A program made the position numbers and the translations under genes. A DNA stretch of 64,000 nucleotides from Ischnura elegans (Eukaryota > Arthropoda > Insecta > Odonata > Coenagrionidae): contig NC_060247.1 in assembly GCF_921293095.1 (NCBI RefSeq), forward strand, positions 110,503,111-110,567,110. The letters are read 5' to 3'. Shown in pieces: positions 58,001 to 64,000 of the stretch (positions are counted from its first letter, which is position 1; each line of letters opens with the position of its first letter). Under the pieces are notes generated by a model that was not told the DNA's origin, did not search any database, and saw only the letters and a list, made by a program, of their open reading frames with translations.

Positions 58001-60918
58001 GGTTTTTGTAAAAAAATAACTTGTTTAACTATTTTTATTTAATATTTGCTAAGAATAGTATTTATGACAAATTTTACCGAGTTTCTTGCGGCTATAATAC
58101 AGTCTCTTAGTATAAACAAATCTACATCATGGTCATTTTTTCAATCAATAAATTCGATTTTACTGCGATAAAAGAAATTTGACTACTTTTGGAGGCACTT
58201 TGCAGAGATCTACTCTTAGATATAATAATATATGATACTATAATTAATATATAAGTAAAATTTTAGCATAAATTAATACTGGCTAATCAAAACTCATGCG
58301 ATAAGAAAACAAATTTTACCCCCTTAAAGCTCTCATCAAGCTTTCTAATGATCACTGCACGACCACTGAAATCAACATGATGGAATTACGAAAACTATGC
58401 GCCGCGCGTGGTACCATCTGAAGTCAGTCCTAGACCACTCATATGGCTGATTACATGTATTCAGAATTTGCGCAAAATTCAAATACGAGAATGGTGCTTC
58501 TATACGATTAGCTTAAACTCTTTGCATAAAAGTAACAGAAGCAGGCGTTATATAGTGGAATGACATTCTAAGTTTTAAAAATAACACAAAGGTGGCAATA
58601 TTCCACAGGTTTATTTTCCGTACAACGCGTTTCGACCGTTAGGTCATTATCAAGTACAATGATGAATGGTTGGTTTTGGGGTTGTATTTATATAGAACGG
58701 ACGTGTGACAGGTGGAAGGGGAAGTTGGGGAAGGGTATTTGTCATTGGGTGGAGCGCTTCGGGAATGGTATGGCCAGGAGTGGGGAATGTCCAAAAAAAT
58801 AAACCCGTGGAATATTGCCATCTTTGTGTTATTTTTAAAAATTAAACTCTTTGCGTTGGATCTATAGAAGAAAAAAGTTTAATTATTTTTATTAATGATT
58901 TTTAGATCGCAATTTTACGTTGTCTCTTGTGGAAAGAATATTCTGTGATACCTGCCTCTGATGTGGTAGACAATCGTATTATAAATCAAAAATTCAAGCT
59001 CAATGCGAGATACTTTAGCTTAAAAAACAGTTTAAAAGTTGTACGTCTCTAAACGTAAAGCAAAATTTGTGGTCTGACCAAAGATGGGCGGAAGCTCAAG
59101 TGGGGAGGGGCAATGGACTAGCCGGTAGACAGAAAACTAGAGGAGGTCCGGGGGGTCCGGACCCCACTCCTCTACCCCTCTATGAGAGCAGACAGAATTT
59201 CTTTCCTTCGTAAAAATATTGAAAAATTATGAATTTTCAAAAGATTTATCTGATAAATTGACGAAGAGGTTCTTCGATTATTAAAAGTGATAAAATTACT
59301 TTCAAAGCCTCTATTTAGAAACGTGTTTTAACAAAAATGTTTTCCACCATGTTTTTGGATCCACCCCTCCGAATTGGTTCCACCACTAGGAACTCCAAAT
59401 TCCTGGCAACACCACTGGGGAGGGAGTATCATCAAACCAATAAATTGAGTTTAATCATTAACACGGTCATCACATAAGTTTTTTTACTTAGCTGGATACC
59501 ATTGATATTAGTGAATTTGTTTGCATTTCACTCAGAAAATACTTGCTTTTTTCATCGTTCGTGCTTGATTGGGCGGTAGTTACGATAATGCTTGTGGATT
59601 TAATTTTTAACCTTCCTTTTCCTTAACGTAGTTAGAGCGCTTCGTAAAAAGCAACAAGCATTTGATGAAACTATGGTCTCATATTCATTGAAAGGCCTAT
59701 GTTCCAATGATTCAAAGAAAAAGGGATTCCCAAGAGCCGTTTTTGATATATTTTACAGTAAAATTAGGACAATTTAATTGCGGCTCTTATAAAGAAATAC
59801 GGGTTTTTCGAGCCATGAAAGCCGTTCGTAGCAAGAAGTTGTTGGGACGGCACTCATTTGAAGGAATATTTTGTGAAAAATCCAAACGTGTACGGGAAAG
59901 TAGAGATTCAGTATAAAATATGAAAGATATTTCCAAAAAACTACCTGAAACTAGATCGTCGCCGGAATCTCTGAAACCAACATCGCAGAACGAAAACCAC
60001 AACACTGACTTCGCCTAAATTACGCAAATATAGGTAGTTTTCCTGCTTCGACATACGACTAGCATATCTTATGCTTATAAATACATTCATTTGTAATTTA
60101 CTTCTTCTATTGTGAATATTTATTCAAGGTATATCTTCAATTTCTCAGTGAGCAAAGGTTCGAAGCAGTGTTGAAAGTAGTCAAGTAGATTACTGTCATT
60201 ACTTGCCGATTTTAAATTCATTTTTGACGATTACATTGTGCTGGTGCAAAATTACGCTTCATTTTAGTTCTATGTTTCATTTTGATTATCATTTTTTGCA
60301 ACTCATTCACGTAAATCATAAGTATTCCGAGTAATTCACTTGACCGCTTAACGTCGTTGCCGCTCCAACAGCCTTAGGCAATGGATGTTACAGATCTCGG
60401 ACAGGATAATTGGGGGTGCTCGATTTCCGACAATCATGAGTTTGGCCTCAGAATCAAAATGATGAAATACAATTGCTTCAAAGCACATGAGTGGCGTGAC
60501 TCTATTTTTTTCTCAAATAACCTGTACTAACTAACACCTAGTGCCATGAGCCTCGGTATCATTGTCTAGGAAATTAAAGAACCTAGATAGCGTAGTGGTC
60601 TCCGCAATGGCCCGGAAAGCCTACGGTCCGTGGTTCGATTCCCGGTCCTGGGGATTTTTTTCTCATGGTAATTCTTGTATAAACTGTACTAATTCTAGTG
60701 TATTTCCTCATATCCATGAATTTAATGTTTTATTATTATGAATTTGTGAGAATTGCGAATATTAAAATGCATTTAATAACTCAAATATTTGTTTTAACAG
60801 GAAATCGGTCGATTATTTTGATTGTTCCATTAGAAGTGCTTCAGCATGTTCAATTAGATTGGTCACTACTTTCTCGGCATTAATGACGACAGTAGCAACC
60901 TCTGCTTCCTGTGCTTAA
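46059..60918 (+). CDS. Gene D: secreted Cys-rich protein, close paralogue of gene B
   Basis: Exons 46059-46089, 49048-49166, 52282-52400, 55970-56121, 56704-56854 and 60801-60918; intron phases 1, 0, 2, 1, 2; 690 bp, 229 residues. Starts MASTKLLVIIG. Exon 2 is 27 bp longer than in B because TTTCTAACA(G)TTAACA-type sequence is repeated in tandem, lengthening the hydrophobic core of the signal peptide. Family landmarks are ECRRRSD, VRCISNE, ACIDCKHVCR, WECVRRG, NTFCDYEKELFLG, SCLKNSWENC, LAFCD, YVCM, DCSIRS, ACSIR and a terminal SCA. It ends 13 residues earlier than B after the last Cys. Introns hold several insertions absent from B, which explains its 15-kb length against 9 kb. Best poly(A) candidate is AATAAA at 61048-61053; the signal used by B is mutated here. 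Confidence 0.8.
47838..48180 (-). mobile_element. GC-rich SINE-like retroposon, copy 3, perfect target duplication
   Basis: A 343-bp element between perfect 15-bp direct repeats TGTCCTTGTACTGTA (47823-47837 and 48181-48195). The hairpin end has GGATTTTTC / GAAAAATCC where copy 2 has AGATTTTTC / GAAAATCT. Lies in intron 1 of gene D and is absent from intron 1 of B. Confidence 0.7.
49255..49515 (+). repeat. Interspersed repeat in intron 2 of gene D
   Basis: Counterpart of 22865-23120 in gene B at the same intron position. Confidence 0.55.
50265..50560 (-). mobile_element. RTE-type LINE remnant in intron 2 of gene D
   Basis: Colinear with the fragment at 23400-23700 in gene B; frames more broken. 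Confidence 0.55.
51080..51350 (-). repeat. MITE-like interspersed repeat, copy 2
   Basis: Reverse-orientation copy of 1965-2220 (GGATATCCATTCTGCACCCC, TATTGCATTTATGCTC-like, TTACCCCTAACGATGATGTT). Confidence 0.6.
52537..53213. mobile_element. piggyBac-like MITE
   Basis: Ends CAACACTTTGCTTGCC (52537) and GGCACTCAAAGTGTTAA (to 53213) are inverted repeats of about 15 bp, with TTAA at the right and TTCA at the left. Internal repeats of CCATGGACGTAATRTTACGTC follow the left end. The paralogous intron 3 of gene B lacks the insert. Confidence 0.5.
53320..54340. repeat. Diverged internal duplication in intron 3 of gene D
   Basis: GACGATTGAGCATATGTCAC occurs at 53343 and 53723, and the stretch TTTGTGAGAAAACGTATATT...CATATTTTTCAAAGTGGAAC (53500-53660) recurs in altered form at 54108-54280. 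Unclassified. Confidence 0.45.
54452..54481 (-). ncRNA. Hammerhead-like motif, left Penelope arm
   Basis: CTGAGGAT, stem GGACA/TGTCC with a 7-nt loop, GAAAC, read on the - strand. Confidence 0.4.
54607..55113 (-). CDS. Penelope-like element GIY-YIG endonuclease domain (left copy)
   Basis: 168 codons. YSIPCKDCDKNYIGQT fits the GIY-YIG start of the endonuclease carried at the C-terminus of Penelope-like retroelements; the CxxC before YIG is typical of these elements. Then LKNRISQHK (the conserved Arg), ALADHAITNSHSF (the H-x(n)-H region), and a conserved Glu in FEEAKILDTEP. The upstream reverse transcriptase is missing, so this is a 5'-truncated copy. The frame ends at a normal-looking stop. 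Confidence 0.85.
   Translation of the reverse strand: MIYINGLSEQITKVFKKTNFKIAHKNYKTQHKLIYSKLKSNTPMQLRSNIIYSIPCKDCDKNYIGQTCQYLKNRISQHKTSIKTKIQICALADHAITNSHSFRFEEAKILDTEPVLSKRLFKEMYHISRNKKSCNNRTDITYLSKIYHNLINDITNKERNPSNQIVNK
55239..55616 (+). CDS. Penelope-like element GIY-YIG endonuclease domain (right copy)
   Basis: Identical over 125 residues to the left copy, on the opposite strand. Further 5' truncated: homology starts at 55163, corresponding to KIAHKNYKTQ in the left copy. No substitutions are visible, so the pair is recent or kept alike by gene conversion. Confidence 0.85.
   Translation: MQLRSNIIYSIPCKDCDKNYIGQTCQYLKNRISQHKTSIKTKIQICALADHAITNSHSFRFEEAKILDTEPVLSKRLFKEMYHISRNKKSCNNRTDITYLSKIYHNLINDITNKERNPSNQIVNK
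55742..55771 (+). ncRNA. Hammerhead-like motif, right Penelope arm
   Basis: Same sequence as the left arm, on the + strand. AAAC...GTTT downstream could form a short stem III. Confidence 0.4.
56150..56420 (+). mobile_element. SINE family 1 copy in intron 4 of gene D
   Basis: Colinear with the copy at 25270-25540 in gene B (GGAATGCCATTTCCAAAA, then ATGACTATGCCCAGGTCTAT). Confidence 0.6.
58526..58841 (-). mobile_element. Foldback retroelement with 13-bp target duplication and hammerhead-like motif
   Basis: Direct repeats TTAAACTCTTTGC at 58513-58525 and 58842-58854. Inside, inverted arms of about 42 bp (AAAAATAACACAAAGGTGGC near 58577 with GCCATCTTTGTGTTATTTTT near 58818). On the - strand at 58652-58629: TTGATAAT, stem GACC/GGTC with a 4-nt loop, GAAAC. 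Resembles a terminal fragment of a Penelope-like element. Lies in intron 5 of gene D. Confidence 0.6.
60531..60680 (+). mobile_element. tRNA-derived SINE (family 2) just before exon 6 of gene D
   Basis: A-box TAGCGTAGTGGTC (60588-60600) and B-box GGTTCGATTCC (60632-60642) at tRNA-like spacing, followed by a T-run. Flanked by AACCTGTACTAA (60519-60530) and AAACTGTACTAA (60681-60692). The same site in gene B (near 28575) is empty. The insert ends 120 bp before the exon 6 acceptor. Confidence 0.8.
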
Positions 60919-61760
60919 AATAGTGAGATGGTAAATGACTTGAGGTGGATTTCTATGATGATAGGTATGTATTTCTCAACTCCAGTTTTCCGAAATGAGA
61001 AAAATATGAAACTGTTACTATAATTACATGTAATAAGAAGTGATTTGAATAAATTTCTAAATTTTCATTTTGCTTATTGTTTTTCTGGTTGAGATAATAT
61101 TTTTTTACGAGATTTTTACATCAAGATTTATATACTCCTAGGGGTAACCAAGGGTACAGTCGTTCACCCCACCCCTTTCCATAAATGAATTTCCTGGAAT
61201 ACTTCAATTGTAACCTGCTGAATTGGAGTATATCTCAAGAACTACTCAAAGAAGGAGAGATCTCCTAGAGGCAAATACTGGCTACCCCATGGACTTATTC
61301 CCCGCATCTATTATAATATTATGATTAATTACTTTCTCCGGGAATAGAAACTAATTGAAAATAGTTATGATAACTTTATGCCTCGGGAATAGCATACGTT
61401 GCTCTTATTTTTTGTTTTCTTTTTATTATGGTCCTTTTTTGCTGTACCTTTTTCTTATTTATTAAGTTAAGAATGAAAGAGTTTTATCTGTGTTTGTATG
61501 AAATCTGACTTGGTCTGTTTTATATGTCGTTTTTCTATTTATGTTTCATGCATTGGTTATGTTTTTTTGTCTTATGTTATGTTATTGTAAAATATTACAC
61601 ATAGAAATTTCAAAAAATTCAAGGTTTATCATAATTGTAATTATCTATTTTTTAATTATGTGCCAGCGAATTGTCCAAAATTATTTTTATTTTTATAGAT
61701 TTTTTCCTGTTCAATAAATATTTTTTATCATTCTATCTTACTTGCTATGATCCTTTTCAA
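60919..61760 (+). other. 3' flank of gene D
   Basis: Colinear with 28846-29765 of gene B. AATAAA at 61048-61053 is the first good poly(A) signal. Beyond about 61760 the similarity to B is lost. Confidence 0.55.
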
Positions 61761-62555
61761 ATACCTTTGCGACTAGCCCGGTCGTGCAAGGTCGGATTCC
61801 TTGTTGCCACTGAGGTAACATTTGCAACAAAAAACTATATGAATTGCATATTCTGCTCAACAATCATGATCCACACCTATGAAAAAAAAGTAAATTTACA
61901 TAACAGTGATAATAATAGTAATTTTGATTAACCCCTCGGAGAATCGGTCGTAGTATCATATGCAAAATTTTTTGCCAATGTTTCCATTAATTTTTCATAT
62001 CTTTTACATCCTTATATTCCAAGACTTCCATCCTTATATTCATTATTATTTTATTAAAAAATTGAGGTCATGATATAGAAAAAAGAAATAAAAGTAATAA
62101 ATATTTAATAAAATATTAATTTTCATGTAAACGATTGAAGGTGTCAAGGAATTTTAAATAAGGGGGAGAGAAGAGTAGAAGCAGTTACGATTGTCAGGAT
62201 ATTGAAAAGGAGGGAGGGAGGGTTTACCGGAGATTTCGGGGCCCTTCCGGGGTCTTTGTTAAAAGGGGTTTTTGGGAAAAACCCATGGGCAAAGGCCATT
62301 CAGGGGTCCAACCACGGAAAATTTTGAGATTTATAAAATGTAGAAAACGTGTTTTTTTACTCAAAAACAGTAATGTTTTACGAGTATTATTTAAATAAAG
62401 TAAAAAAGAAATTATATAAAATAAAGTAATGAAGGCACAATGTAACCCGGAAACCCCACTACCCGCGGCTAAGCCAAAGCGTGCCGGCGATTTTGTTTTC
62501 TAAATAGGGTTAGACAAATAAATTAAGTAAAGAAAACAGACGAGATGAAATAGAT
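61761..62555. other. Spacer, nothing recognised
   Basis: AT-rich, with a GGG-rich patch at 62205-62310. No supported gene. Confidence 0.35.
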
Positions 62556-62559
62556 ATTT

Positions 62560-62990
62560 TGTAGTATATTTTATATTCCACTGCATCTGCAAAGGCCACA
62601 GCTTCAGTCATATCCCTTGGCCACCAAGTTTTTGTATATTTCTTTTATCAATTTCTGTACCTAACTTTGTTTATTCCCTCACTTAACAATCACTTATAAA
62701 AAACACTTGTGCCCCTTCGCTTCTCACTCCCTCAATTATGAGAGGGTGGCGAATTAAAAAAAGTGGGAAGCAGTAAAAATATTTGAATCTTTCCCATCGA
62801 ATTATGTGGGTAAACATTGCTCGGGATTTCCTACGAATTAGAAACTACATTTTTTCCAACGATTTGATCTCCAACTCGGGGCTCATCCTCAGAGTTTTTG
62901 AATGCCGTTACGAGTAAATTGACCTTCTTAACGTGGAGTTATTTTTTTTGTTGCTATATCAGTGTTACAGTCATTTGTTGCAAAAAGCAA
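62560..62990 (-). repeat. Penelope-like tail repeat, copy 2 (degraded motif)
   Basis: Inverted relative of 3478-3965. On the - strand CTGAGGATGAGCCCCGAG is intact, but the GAAAC strand reads AAATC, so the motif is damaged. Confidence 0.5.
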
Positions 62991-63084
62991 TAAAAAATTC
63001 ACTAAAATGCATTGTATGAGTTACTATATCGATTCTATTTGTGATTTTTAAAATGATTTATTTCTTTATGCAACGTGACTGATA

Positions 63085-63469
63085 AGCCGGTACGCTATGA
63101 GTTGGTTGACCCCAAAAATCCTCCCTCGTTATTCAATTATTTTTTTAGTTTCGTAACGGTAACGCTGGTAGTATTCGCGGTTTCGCTCGTTTCAGCTGTT
63201 AACCAGGTAAGAAAGTTGCCCTTTTTTATTAGTATTTTTCTCTTTGCTTATTTTTTTGATGGGACACAAGAAAACTCAGAAGAAGAACTCTTAACTGGAA
63301 ATAAAAAAATCGTGTTCTAGGCAGCGGCAAGTATTCAAAATGCAGTGGACAAAACCAGCGTCACATTCACGGCACTTCATTCTGCCGATCTGGAAGTTAT
63401 GACAACAGTTAAGATTTTAGTGAATTCGTTCGTTCGATTGTTTAGGTATTTTATAAAATAAGAATGGAT
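63085..63469 (+). CDS. Putative exon pair of an unidentified gene
   Basis: A hydrophobic frame (LFNYFFSFVTV, then VVFAVSLVSAVNQ) ends at CAG/GTAAGA (63207/63208). A following exon from 63321 (after TTCTAG) stays in frame through AASIQNAVDK and ADLEVMTTVKILVNS to a TAA at 63467-63469. No in-frame ATG precedes the first part, so an upstream exon, or an acceptor near 63084, would be required. One membrane segment is predicted by eye. Intron phase differs from the Cys-rich family, so this is not another member. Could be a chance pairing. Confidence 0.25.
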
Positions 63470-64000
63470 TATATATGATGGTGAGTATTGGTAGCACTTC
63501 AGTTAAATGAACATGGAACAAAAATGCTCTTTCTCCTGTTTTTTTTAATAATTCCACGCGGCATAGCATGCAATTTTTAATTTGTTGGTGCTTTTTTTTC
63601 CACTCAATCTTAAATTACTGTGGCTTCTATTTCAGTAACTTGTCTTCCTTGGGTGGTCCTTATTTTTCACTTATCCTACGGGACACACTTCATCACTTTA
63701 TGTCAATTGGTGTAAAAACATATCCTGCAAAATATTATCACTATTGGACAAAGGGAGGACATCGTACTCAAAGTTGAAAACTTTTGGCAATTTTGACTGT
63801 TTTTCGGACAAGAATAGCGATAAGAAGTCGCTGGTATTTTAAAAATGATTTTCTCTGGCATCCAATGACTTTGGACTTAGATATTTGAAGTGCTGTACCT
63901 AATACTGTAATAATAATGTAATTTTCCAATTGTGACCGTTGGTTCCCGAAATAAGTCCCAAGAGTGGAGCGCGTGCCATCGCGCGTGAAGACAATGTCTT
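63470..64000. other. Right end of window, nothing recognised
   Basis: AT-rich. A 69-codon ORF at 63568-63777 has no supporting features. Confidence 0.35.

Overview
The window reads as nuclear DNA of an arthropod, probably an insect. It is AT-rich, its genes are split by GT-AG introns, and it is crowded with relics of RTE-type and CR1/jockey-type LINEs, mariner, Penelope-like elements, tRNA-derived SINEs and MITEs. There is no bacterial-style operon, no CRISPR array and no rRNA gene.

The host content is a tandem cluster, all on the + strand, of one small gene family. Four members can be assembled exon by exon: A (exons 2-6, 1389-5829, exon 1 lying left of the window), B (19681-28845), C (33270-43282) and D (46059-60918). 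The complete genes have six coding exons, and all four share the same intron phases (1, 0, 2, 1, 2) and a 152-bp exon 4. They encode secreted, cysteine-rich proteins of about 230-250 residues with a signal peptide split between exons 1 and 2. The Cys spacing and the 'FC-x(n)-acidic-(L/F)-G-x(n)-C' core resemble the insect 27-kDa haemolymph glycoprotein family (DUF1397). That assignment comes from pattern recognition and was not searched. B and D are close paralogues: flanks, introns and even transposon insertions are shared, so a whole-gene segment was duplicated. C is divergent. A carries a net 4-nt deletion in exon 3 that breaks the frame and is probably a pseudogene.

Broken pieces of the family lie between the genes. 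There is a second exon 1 with a destroyed splice donor inside intron 1 of B, an inverted exon 6 plus 3' flank at 30790-31745, and another copy of the 3' flank at 9209-12030 split by a LINE. The cluster therefore evolves by repeated partial duplication, inversion and decay.

Layout: 1-6.1 kb gene A; 6.4-19 kb mobile elements (palindromic MITE, PIF/Harbinger-like MITE, two RTE LINEs, foldback MITE, a 4.7-kb element with Transib-like ends holding a CR1-like LINE); 19-29.8 kb gene B; 29.8-33.2 kb repeats and the inverted gene fragment; 33.2-43.4 kb gene C; 43.4-45.4 kb spacer; 45.4-61.7 kb gene D, whose intron 3 holds two Penelope-like copies as a near-perfect 0.69-kb inverted repeat; 61.7-64 kb repeats and a possible unrelated exon pair.

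Points most worth a second look are the gene cluster itself, the long hairpin in gene D, a GC-rich retroposon family whose terminal hairpin shows compensatory changes, and a recurrent CTGANGAY-hairpin-GAAAC motif resembling a hammerhead ribozyme core.
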